Source: CALKHT01 sp964511575
GTDB lineage: Bacteria > Planctomycetota > Phycisphaerae > Phycisphaerales > Phycisphaeraceae
Direction of reading: 5' to 3'
DNA: 22,953 nucleotides
Assembly: GCA_964511575.1 (NCBI GenBank)
Contig: CAZEFM010000060.1
Location: forward strand, 1 to 22,953
Each line of letters begins with the position of its first letter. Positions within the stretch are counted from its first letter, which is position 1. The position numbers and the translations under genes were made by a program. This document shows, piece after piece, positions 1 through 6,939 of the stretch. Below the pieces are notes generated by a model. The model saw nothing but the letters and a program-made list of their open reading frames with translations, did no database searches and was not told where the DNA came from.

Positions 1-1513
1 AGCTTTGCAAGTTCGATCTGAAATGTTTAAACGGAATGGCTTCTTCTGACGTTGCGAAATATGCGCTTGGGTGCCAAGCCCACACCGGAATCCGATGCCC
101 CCACCACAGTTGCCGTGAGATACACCAGTCGCGAATGTTTTCGTGCCACGTCTGAAACGTTTTGGCGTAACGTGCGGGGTGGAACTGCAGGCACCCTTCC
201 CATGGTTTGTGTTCGCCTTCTGAGCTGGAGCCCGGGGCGGTGTCCATTTCACCGGTATGGGTACGCTGGTCGGCGGCCATCGCGCGCAGCGCCGCGCCCG
301 CCAGGCGGTCGTCCGTCACCTTCACATACCACTGGTCGCTCAGGTAGGGTTCGATCGGCACGTGGCTGCGATAGCTGTGGCCCACGGCGTGGCGGTACGG
401 CTTCACATCGGCGAGCAGGTCGTTGGCGCGGAACCAATCGACGATGGCTTCACGCGCTTCGTAACGGTCGAGATTGAGCGGCACCGCCTGCACATCGGCG
501 CGGGCGAAATCCTCGGCCGGCCAGCCGTGCTCGTTGCTGATCGTGCCATCCGGCGCCATGACGTTAATCAGAGGCAGATTATGCCGCTGCCCGATGTCGT
601 AGTCGTTGGGATCATGCGCGGGCGTGACCTTCAGGAAGCCCGAGGCATATTTCGCCTTGGCATCCTCGCTGTCCGGGTCGGGGACAACGACGTAGTCGTC
701 GCCGATGATGGGAATGATGCGGTTGACGATGGGCAGGCGCACGAATTTGCCGATGTAGTGGGCACGGATGGCGTCCTTCGGGTTCACCGCCACAGCCGTA
801 TCGCCGAGCATCGTTTCGGGGCGCGTCGTCGCCACCGTGACGAACTCGCCCGTTTCGCGGTAGTCATCGGACGATCCGGATCGCTCGACGATGGGGTACT
901 TCATGTACCAGAAATGCCCATCGACATCGTGCATTTCGACTTCGTCATCGGCAAGGGCGGTCTGCGTCACCGGGTCCCAGTTGACCAGTCGCTTGCCGCG
1001 GTAGATGAGCCCGTCCTTGAAGAGCTGGAAGAACGCCTCGCGCACGGCGCGGGCGCAGATCTCATCCATCGTGAAGCGCTGACGCTCCCAGTCGCAGGAG
1101 CAGCCCATCGCCTTGAGCTGGCCGGTGATGACCTGCTCGTATTCATCCTTCCACGCCTGAATTTTGGCGACGAACGCATCGCGCTCGAAGTCGGTGCGGC
1201 GTTTGCCTTCCTCCTTGAGCACGCGCTTCTCCACGACGGTTTGCGTGGCGATACCAGCGTGGTCGGTGCCGGGCATCCACATGGCGTTGTCGCCGCGCAT
1301 GCGATGGTGGCGAATGAGGATGTCCTGAATCGTGTTGTTGAGCGCGTGGCCCATGTGCAGCGCGGCTGTGACGTTGGGCGGCGGAATCACGATGGCATAG
1401 GGCTTACCCGAATCGGTCGGCTCCGCATGGAAAGCACGGGCCGCCTCCCAACGCGCGGCAATCGTCGGCTCTACTTCAGCGGGCTGATACGTCTTGGCGA
1501 GTTCAGTGGTCAT
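1..1513 (-). CDS. valS: Valine--tRNA ligase, N-terminal part (cut by window edge)
   Basis: Class I aminoacyl-tRNA synthetase that charges tRNA-Val with valine in the cytoplasm. I translated the minus strand from ATG at 1513; the frame stays open to base 1, giving about 504 residues of a protein that is usually near 900. Seen: the HIGH-type ATP motif as PPPNVTAALHMGH at residues 44-56, an editing (CP1) domain with TTRPETMLGDTA near 227-238 and KVTPAHDPND further on, and the core block CISRQLWWGHRIPVW close to the window edge. The KMSKS loop and the anticodon-binding domain would lie outside the window. The start is fixed by the family-typical N-terminus (MTTELAKTYQPAEVE); no strong Shine-Dalgarno is visible. 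It lies 25 bases downstream of a broken nucleotidyltransferase and probably shares a transcript with ffh. A 475-residue ORF on the opposite strand is a shadow of this gene. Confidence 0.96.
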   Translation of the reverse strand, partial: MTTELAKTYQPAEVEPTIAARWEAARAFHAEPTDSGKPYAIVIPPPNVTAALHMGHALNNTIQDILIRHHRMRGDNAMWMPGTDHAGIATQTVVEKRVLKEEGKRRTDFERDAFVAKIQAWKDEYEQVITGQLKAMGCSCDWERQRFTMDEICARAVREAFFQLFKDGLIYRGKRLVNWDPVTQTALADDEVEMHDVDGHFWYMKYPIVERSGSSDDYRETGEFVTVATTRPETMLGDTAVAVNPKDAIRAHYIGKFVRLPIVNRIIPIIGDDYVVVPDPDSEDAKAKYASGFLKVTPAHDPNDYDIGQRHNLPLINVMAPDGTISNEHGWPAEDFARADVQAVPLNLDRYEAREAIVDWFRANDLLADVKPYRHAVGHSYRSHVPIEPYLSDQWYVKVTDDRLAGAALRAMAADQRTHTGEMDTAPGSSSEGEHKPWEGCLQFHPARYAKTFQTWHENIRDWCISRQLWWGHRIPVWAWHPSAYFATSEEAIPFKHFRSNLQS

Positions 1514-1538
1514 GAAAGTCTTGTTTTCTGGTGTAAAA

Positions 1539-1999
1539 TCAACGCGTGCTGCCGCCTTCCAGCAGATCGGCGTCGTCGATATCGCGCAGCCGACCTGTGG
1601 CGCGCTTATTACGAATCAACTGCTCTTTACCGAGCACCGGCATCTGCAAATCGTCAATATCCACAACCACATGGTTCGACATAATCTCCTGCCAGTCGTC
1701 TACGCCGGCAATCTATTCGGTATGGCGGCAGACCGAACTGCACCACGCGAGTAGGAACGGTAAAAACATCCATTGCAATGGTGATCGAGCGGCGCACCGA
1801 ATTCCTGCAGTGCAGCCCAAATTCGAGAAGCATTTTCGCGAGAAGGCCGAACGAGGAAGTCGATATCTTTTGTCGCTCTGACATGCCCATGCGCTGCCAA
1901 GGCATACCCGCGCACCACCACGAACTCAACGCCATGTTTTTGCAACAGGCCAAGCATGTCGCGGAAGTGGGGGTTCAGGTCGGGGGCGGAGGATGGCAT
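1539..1999 (-). pseudogene. Nucleotidyltransferase-fold protein, frameshifted remnant
   Basis: The N-terminal half, starting MPSSAPDLNPHF at 1999, carries the pattern RGYALAAHGHVRATKDIDF (residues 30-48 with the DxD pair at 46 and 48). This is typical of small standalone nucleotidyltransferases of the DUF6036/AbiEii-like kind. After FGAPLD, near 1780, the family-like sequence continues in a second frame (MDVFTVPTRVVQFGLPPYRID). Near 1712 it continues in a third frame (IAGVDDWQEIMSNHVVV, then LIRNKRATGRLRDIDDADLL), ending at TGA 1539-1541. All three segments align in order with what I remember of this family, so one ancestral gene with two frame breaks is the simplest reading. The residues normally between RID and the IAGV-like segment are missing, which fits a short deletion. 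Sequencing errors are the alternative. In life this would be a toxin-antitoxin or orphan NTase remnant. Confidence 0.75.
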
Positions 2000-2171
2000 A
2001 GGCTTGTTCTCGCAGTCGTTCGACCAACGCAATGCGCTGCCTTGCGGTCATGACAAGCTCATCGCGTATGTCCTCCGGATCGGTCACGGAGCGGATCGTA
2101 ACCGTCATGTTGCGGAGGCGCTGCTCGCGAATTTCCGGATTAATTTTCATACAAAGATTATATCGACTCAT
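1926..2171 (-). CDS. Small hypothetical protein coupled to ffh
   Basis: An 81-residue ORF whose ATG overlaps the ffh stop as ATGA, which suggests translational coupling. Internal starts at 2150 (MKINPEIREQ) and 2108 (MTVTIRSVTD) are also possible; none has a convincing Shine-Dalgarno. The stretch MTARQRIALVERLREQAYAI resembles the helix of small proteins that often precede standalone nucleotidyltransferases of the type found just downstream. The C-terminus is rich in Pro and Arg and overlaps the nucleotidyltransferase remnant by about 74 bases in another frame, so this ORF may also have lost its original end. I do not recognise a defined domain. A partner or antitoxin-like role is inferred only from position. 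Confidence 0.45.
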   Translation of the reverse strand: MSRYNLCMKINPEIREQRLRNMTVTIRSVTDPEDIRDELVMTARQRIALVERLREQAYAILRPRPEPPLPRHAWPVAKTWR

Positions 2172-3655
2172 TTACGCCGCTTCCGCTGCTTGTAGCGGGA
2201 TCGCTGCTTCTGGCGGCCGGCGTCGATGCGTGGCGTTGCGCCGGAGCCCATCGCGGCAAGCATGTCGGGCGAGCCCAGGCCCGCCATCGACTTGAGCCGC
2301 TGCATCATTCCCATGTTCGCCATCTGCTTGCTCATCTGGCTCACCATGTTGAAGCCTTTGATGAGTCGACCGACGTCTTCCTGCCGCGTGCCCGACCCGC
2401 GCGAGATGCGCCGCCGACGCGACATGTCCAATAGGTCGACATCGCGCCGTTCCGTCGGCGTCATGCTCTGGATGATCGCCTCGGTGCGGTCGATCTCCCG
2501 CTCGTCCAGGTCCACATCCTTCAGCGCGTTGCCGATGCCCGGCAGCATGCCCAGCAGCGACTTCATCGACCCCATGCGTCGGATCGTGCGCAACTGGTTG
2601 AGGAAGTCCTCCATGGTCATCTGACCCTTGGCCATCTTCTCCTGAAGGGCCAGGGCTTCCTCCTCGGTGACCTGCTGCTGCGCCTTTTCGACGAGGCTGA
2701 CCACGTCGCCCATGCCGAGGATGCGCGACGCGATGCGGTCGGCGTGGAACTCTTCCAGGGCGTCGAGCTTTTCGCCGATGCCGACGAATCGGATCGGCGC
2801 TCCGGTGATCTGTCGCACGGAAAGCGCCGCCCCGCCGCGGGTGTCCGAGTCGAATTTGGTGAGGATCACGCCATCGATTTCAAGCTGTTCGTTGAAAGCC
2901 TTGGCGCTGTTGACGGCGTCCTGGCCGGTCATGGCGTCGACCACGAGGAAGATCTGATGCGGGTTGAGCGCCTGGTTCACCTGGCGCAGCTCGTTCATCA
3001 GTTCATCGTTGACGTGCAGACGGCCGGCGGTGTCGAGGATGAGCACATCGCACCTGGCATCGCGTGCGGCCTTGACGGCGTTGCGGCAGACGGTCACGGC
3101 AGCGCCGACCGCCTTGCCGTACTCCGCGATCTTGTCGCGTTCGGCATAGAAGTGGACGCGTCCGGAGCCTTCGGGGGTCTGGGAAACCTGCTCGACGAGG
3201 GTTTCGAGCTGATCGACCGCGGCCGGGCGCTGCAGGTCCGCCGCCGCCAGCATGACGCTGCGGTCGCGTTTTTTCAGATAGGTTGCCAGCTTGCCGCAGG
3301 TGGTGGTTTTGCCCGAGCCCTGCAGGCCGCACATCATGACGATGGTGGGGCCGGGGTCGACCTGCATGATGGGCGGGCCATCGGTTTCACTGGCGCCCAT
3401 GAGCCGGACCAGTTCGTCATAGACGATCTTGATCATCTGCTCGCCGGGCTTGACGCTCTGGAGCACCTCGGTGCCCAGCGCCTTTTCCTGGACGGAGGCG
3501 GTGAACGACTTCACCACGTCGTAATGGACGTCCGCTTCGAGCAGCGCTTTGCGGACATCATCCATCGCTTCGCGAACGTTGGCTTCCGTGATCTTGCCCC
3601 GGCCGGATAGCTTGCGCAGGGCGGCGCCGAACTTGTCGGAGAGATTGCCGAACAT
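2168..3655 (-). CDS. ffh: Signal recognition particle protein Ffh (SRP54)
   Basis: GTPase of the signal recognition particle. It binds signal sequences on ribosomes with the SRP RNA and docks with FtsY at the membrane. The length of 495 residues is normal or slightly long. Domain order: N domain 1-95; G domain with P-loop GLQGSGKTTT (110-119), DTAGR (208-212), TKFD (266-269) and RGGAALS (273-279); and a Met-rich M domain from about 325. The M domain carries the RNA-binding block SRRRRISRGSGT (412-423) and a run of Met (MSKQMANMGMMQRLKSM, 441-457). The tail is strongly basic. An AGGTGA Shine-Dalgarno lies a few bases before the ATG at 3655. No SRP RNA gene was found in the window. Upstream lies an intergenic inverted-repeat element, then ygfZ on the same strand. 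Confidence 0.98.
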   Translation of the reverse strand: MFGNLSDKFGAALRKLSGRGKITEANVREAMDDVRKALLEADVHYDVVKSFTASVQEKALGTEVLQSVKPGEQMIKIVYDELVRLMGASETDGPPIMQVDPGPTIVMMCGLQGSGKTTTCGKLATYLKKRDRSVMLAAADLQRPAAVDQLETLVEQVSQTPEGSGRVHFYAERDKIAEYGKAVGAAVTVCRNAVKAARDARCDVLILDTAGRLHVNDELMNELRQVNQALNPHQIFLVVDAMTGQDAVNSAKAFNEQLEIDGVILTKFDSDTRGGAALSVRQITGAPIRFVGIGEKLDALEEFHADRIASRILGMGDVVSLVEKAQQQVTEEEALALQEKMAKGQMTMEDFLNQLRTIRRMGSMKSLLGMLPGIGNALKDVDLDEREIDRTEAIIQSMTPTERRDVDLLDMSRRRRISRGSGTRQEDVGRLIKGFNMVSQMSKQMANMGMMQRLKSMAGLGSPDMLAAMGSGATPRIDAGRQKQRSRYKQRKRRK

Positions 3656-3749
3656 GCTTCACCTATGGATATCGGGATCGCGCCTTGACCGGAGGCGGGA
3701 TAATCGTAGAGGTTGAGGCGAGGATTGCAAAGGGAGAGGGGGAGAGTGG

Positions 3750-3880
3750 TGGTGATTGGGTGAAGTGGTGATTTGGTGATTTGGTGATGTTGGCGCGGAT
3801 GGGGGCCACTCGTAACGTTACCAGATCACCACATCGCCAGATCACCACATCACCACTTCACCACTTCACCAACTCACCCA
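3750..3880. repeat. Inverted array of 8-bp units (element A)
   Basis: The left arm has five 8-bp units of the form TGGTGATT (3750-3789). The right arm has seven units of the complementary form ATCACCAC (3825-3880), separated by about 35 bases. The arms can pair into a long hairpin. Units 3857-3880 lie inside the 3' end of ygfZ and encode its last residues (GELVKW) and its stop. A related element lies at 6201-6304; the blocks 3825-3848 and 6281-6304 match at 22 of 24 bases. Possible roles are transcription termination, mRNA 3'-end protection or a REP-like mobile repeat. None is proven here. Confidence 0.85.
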
Positions 3881-5000
3881 ACCGCTGCACGGTCGCGGTG
3901 ACGTCGCCGCCTTCGGCTGGGACGCGGACGGTCGTGCCGGGCTCGTGCGAGCCCCACTTCATCACGGCGAAGGCGATGGCGATGTTGCCCAGAAGGGGCG
4001 AGACCGTGGAACTGGTCACCGCGCCAATGAGGGTATCGTCCTGAGCGGCCCGCACCGGCGTCCCGGCCACGGGCATGCGGTCATCGGTGAACCGCAGCCC
4101 CACCACCACCCGTTTGGGATGCCCCAGGTGCTGCATCCGCGCGACGATTTCCTGCCCGAGGTAGCAGCCCTTGGTGAAACTCACGGCATCGTCGAGCACG
4201 CCCGTTTCGTGCGGCAGGCTGTCGGTGCCGAAGTCGATGTGGAAGAGCGGCGTGCCGGCCTCGATCCGCGCGGTGTTGAACGCCAGCCAGCCGATGGGCC
4301 GCCCCCGCCGCTGGGCGACAACGTCCGCATCCTGCTCCTGTTTCGGGTCGTAGTTCAGCGTCCGCAGCAGTTGCTGATAGACCGTCACGACGGCATCACT
4401 TGGCACGAGCACGTGCAGCCCCGGCGACCGCGTTTCATCCCGCCGATACACCGTACAGCCGATGCCGGCCAGTGTGATGGCGGCGTGCTCACCGGGCTGC
4501 AGCGCCAACTCATCCATTCCCGCCAGCTCCGCCAGCGCCGCAGCGCTGCCCGGCCCGTGCAGGGCAATCACGTGCAGCGATTCGCTGAGATTCGCCACCT
4601 GCACATCCTCGGTGAAGATCAGCCGGTCCAGCTCCCCGGCCACCGTTACCGCCTGGAACATATCCAGCACCAAAAGCGTGCGGTCGGCTTCGTGCAGCAC
4701 GATCAGGTCGGCAACGATGCGCCCCTTCTGGTTCAAAAGAAACGCCCGCCTGCTATGCCCCGGTTGAAGCGACTTCATTTCGTTCGTGAGCATGTTGTGC
4801 AGGACGAGCAGCCGATCCGCGCCCCGCAGTTCCACCACCCCACGCTGCGGCTCATCGAGCACCCCCACCCGACGACGAATGGCGGCGTATTCCAGTTCGT
4901 AAAAGCCGAACGTATCCACCACCTGCACAGCCGTATCGGCAGCTCCATAAGGAAGATACGTCGCGTCAGTCTGTTCGTGCAGCGTGTGGAGCGGATTCAT
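3858..5000 (-). CDS. ygfZ: YgfZ/CAF17-like folate-binding protein
   Basis: Member of the GcvT-fold aminomethyltransferase superfamily. The motif KGCYLGQE (residues 277-284) followed by IVARMQHLGHPKR is the YgfZ signature, whose cysteine is needed for its role in iron-sulfur protein maintenance with folate. True GcvT lacks this motif, and no gcvH or gcvP is nearby. I chose ATG 5000 (380 residues); a TTG at 5018 would add six residues. Neither has a clear Shine-Dalgarno. The middle part (FLLNQKGRIVADLIV, about 88-102) is also typical of the family. The last codons are built from the 8-bp repeat of element A, so the C-terminus has probably been rewritten by the repeat. It lies between a diguanylate cyclase regulator upstream and ffh downstream, all on the minus strand. 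Confidence 0.88.
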   Translation of the reverse strand: MNPLHTLHEQTDATYLPYGAADTAVQVVDTFGFYELEYAAIRRRVGVLDEPQRGVVELRGADRLLVLHNMLTNEMKSLQPGHSRRAFLLNQKGRIVADLIVLHEADRTLLVLDMFQAVTVAGELDRLIFTEDVQVANLSESLHVIALHGPGSAAALAELAGMDELALQPGEHAAITLAGIGCTVYRRDETRSPGLHVLVPSDAVVTVYQQLLRTLNYDPKQEQDADVVAQRRGRPIGWLAFNTARIEAGTPLFHIDFGTDSLPHETGVLDDAVSFTKGCYLGQEIVARMQHLGHPKRVVVGLRFTDDRMPVAGTPVRAAQDDTLIGAVTSSTVSPLLGNIAIAFAVMKWGSHEPGTTVRVPAEGGDVTATVQRLGELVKW

Positions 5001-5128
5001 GGCAAAACCAGCGGTCAAAGGACGGAAACGTCGAACCGATCAGCCCGAGATCATACGCGCACCGTGAACATGTGGCACGCCTGCTCCAGTGAAGACGTTC
5101 GACGTTGTCGTTGTCGTTATTGGCGGGT

Positions 5129-6148
5129 TCAGGCTGTCCGCACCGGCGCGGGGTCGGCCGGCTGGTAGATGACCAGCCGCGACTTGCCGGTTTGCTTGGC
5201 GCGGTAGAGGGCGTGATCCGCCTGCGAGATGAGCTGTTCGGGGTTGGCGGGTCGGCCCGACAGCAGCGTGGAAAGGCCCATGCTCATGGAGACGATGCAG
5301 TGGGCGTCGCCGCACATTCGGCGGGCGGTGATGTTGAACTCGTCGCTGATGCGGTTGGCGATCTGTGTGGCGTGTGCCACATCGGCGCCGGGCAGCAGAA
5401 TGATGAACTCATCCCCGCCGTACCGCCCCGCCACGTCGCTGCGGCGGCAGTTGGCTTCCAGCACCCGTGCCACGCGCTGCAGCAGTTCGTCGCCGGTCTG
5501 ATGTCCCAGCGTATCGTTGAGCGGCTTGAAGCCATCCAGGTCGATCATGATGCACGCCAGATCGCGGCCGTAACGGCTGCAATCGGCAAACCGTCGCTCC
5601 AGCGCGCGACCAAAGGCACGGCGGTTCGCCAGCCCGGTGAGCGGATCGGTCGCGGCGGCCTGCTCCAGTTGCGCTACCGCCGCCTCGAGCTGCTGGTTCT
5701 TGAACTTCACCTCTTCCAGCGTGCGCGTCAGCTCCGCGTGCAGCTTCTTGTTGTCCTGCTTCGTCCGCCAGATCGCCAGGTTCTTTTCCACCAGCAGCGG
5801 AATGGTAAAGAGGTAGTCGCCCGTCTTGACGATGTAATCGTACGCCCCCTTGCGAATGGCGTTCATCGCCAGTTCCAGGACGTTGTCGCCGGTGACGAAG
5901 ATCACCGGCAGGTCGGCCCGGCGGGCAAGCATGTGCTGCAGCAGGTCCAACCCCGTGCCATCGGGCAGGTTCATGTCCGACAGCACCATGTCGATCGACT
6001 TAAGGTCGCACGCCAGCGCATCGGTGATGTTGTGACAGCACCGCACCGACTCCTCACCAAAGTGGTCCGATAAGGACTCCACGATCAGCGCGGCCGTGTC
6101 GTGGTCGTCCTCGACCACCAGAAGTTGCACAGGCGTCTGGTCCGACAT
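5129..6148 (-). CDS. Response regulator with GGDEF domain (diguanylate cyclase)
   Basis: Phosphorylation-controlled enzyme that would make c-di-GMP from two GTP. Starting from ATG 6148 (339 residues) it has a receiver domain at about 7-125 with acidic pair ED(D) near 13-15, phospho-acceptor D58 (VLSDMNLPDG), a threonine in FVTGD and K108. A coiled-coil linker follows at about 130-164. The GGDEF domain has the active motif RYGGDEF (GGDEF at 244-248) and an intact RxxD inhibitory site (235-238) five residues before it, so product inhibition is expected. ATGs at 6154 and 6175 are also possible starts. A longer frame exists, but its first 40 residues only translate repeat element B, so it is not credible. 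No histidine kinase is adjacent. Confidence 0.93.
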   Translation of the reverse strand: MSDQTPVQLLVVEDDHDTAALIVESLSDHFGEESVRCCHNITDALACDLKSIDMVLSDMNLPDGTGLDLLQHMLARRADLPVIFVTGDNVLELAMNAIRKGAYDYIVKTGDYLFTIPLLVEKNLAIWRTKQDNKKLHAELTRTLEEVKFKNQQLEAAVAQLEQAAATDPLTGLANRRAFGRALERRFADCSRYGRDLACIMIDLDGFKPLNDTLGHQTGDELLQRVARVLEANCRRSDVAGRYGGDEFIILLPGADVAHATQIANRISDEFNITARRMCGDAHCIVSMSMGLSTLLSGRPANPEQLISQADHALYRAKQTGKSRLVIYQPADPAPVRTA

Positions 6149-6200
6149 TGGCATCCCGAATAGGGAATCGACCATTTGCCGGAGTGGATTTATGGGGATG

Positions 6201-6304
6201 GGGTGATTTGGTGAACGGGTGATTTGGTGATCTGGTGATGGTGATATATGTGCGGCGGGGTCGCACTGAAGCATCACCAAATCACCACATCGCCATATCA
6301 CCAA
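6201..6304. repeat. Inverted array of 8-bp units (element B)
   Basis: The left arm has five 8-bp units (GGGTGATT, TGGTGAAC, GGGTGATT, TGGTGATC, TGGTGATG; 6201-6240). The right arm has four complementary units (ATCACCAA, ATCACCAC, ATCGCCAT, ATCACCAA; 6273-6304), with a spacer of about 32 bases. It starts five bases past the stop of the ylbF-like gene and can form a long hairpin. It is clearly related to element A at 3750-3880 in unit sequence, unit number in the left arm and spacer size. Confidence 0.85.
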
Positions 6305-6309
6305 ATCCT

Positions 6310-6696
6310 CTACGCCATCAGGTCCGGGCCTGCGACGGGCGGCACGGCGGCGGTGGGTGCGGCGGGCGGGTTGGGGCTCATCGCCTCGTCCACCCGACGC
6401 ATCAGGTCCAGATAATCCATCTGCGCCACCTGCAGTTCCTGCAGCAGCGGGTTGGACATGACCTGCTTCTGCAGGGCGTCGAGCTTGCGCTTGTCTTCGA
6501 CTTCGATGGGGCGGCCGGCCGATTCTTTCTCCGCCAGCGATTCGAGATGCCGATTGTAATCATTGAGTATGCGTTGGGCGTCGATGTCGCCCTGCAGCTT
6601 CCTGACGGTGGCTTCGAAGCGCGTGGCTGCCTCGTGGGTGGCAAGCAGCTTGCCCAACTCTCTTGCCGCGTTGAGGATCTCTTCAGTAGTCGCCAT
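6310..6696 (-). CDS. YlbF/YmcA family protein (Com_YlbF, DUF964)
   Basis: Small mostly helical protein of 128 residues. The pattern of an N-terminal helix (EEILNAARELGKLLATHE), a middle region RFEATVRKLQGDID and a C-terminal LQKQVMSNPLLQELQVAQ is that of the YlbF/YmcA family. In Bacillus subtilis, members form a complex that acts with RNase Y in mRNA maturation. The start at 6696 is supported by the Shine-Dalgarno AGGAAAGG just upstream; a longer frame to 7215 runs through the neighbouring gene and is not real. The Ala/Pro-rich tail (about 108-125) is probably disordered. There is no cysteine in the protein, so it cannot carry the iron-sulfur cluster reported for the Bacillus complex on its own. 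It is divergent from the RNase R gene, with 243 bases between the two starts. Confidence 0.85.
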   Translation of the reverse strand: MATTEEILNAARELGKLLATHEAATRFEATVRKLQGDIDAQRILNDYNRHLESLAEKESAGRPIEVEDKRKLDALQKQVMSNPLLQELQVAQMDYLDLMRRVDEAMSPNPPAAPTAAVPPVAGPDLMA

Positions 6697-6939
6697 GCCT
6701 TTCCTTTCGCTACGACAGCCGCCTATTGTTCGTGGTAGCATAGTCGCGGCCGATCGGCGTGGCCAGAGGGGCAAGCGCAGCGCGACGACAACCACAAGGG
6801 GATCGGGCAAGTCGCGGATGGGTCGCACATCGGGTGATTCCCTCCCTCCCCACCAGGGTCGCCATTCAACCGCTGAACCCCGTTCGCTGGCCCGCGGATC
6901 CTCCAACTTTCGCATCTGACCCTTGTCTCGATTTCTCCC

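Noticed and set aside
257..1684. 475-residue ORF on the plus strand
   Set aside because: It is antisense to valS, which has clear family motifs; the translated protein has no recognisable pattern.
2846..2860. TKFDSD instead of TKLDGD in the Ffh G4 region
   Set aside because: The key TKxD residues are kept and this variation is within what the family allows.
3663..3848. Small ORF beginning MVIWRCGDLV, also seen at the start of the 6304 frame
   Set aside because: Both are translations of the 8-bp repeat elements, not proteins; the similarity comes from the repeated DNA.
3750..3880. CRISPR-like array
   Set aside because: Units are only 8 bp, with no spacers and an inverted arrangement; there are no cas genes.
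5040..5315. 91-residue ORF on the minus strand
   Set aside because: It overlaps the end of the GGDEF gene in another frame and has no family features.
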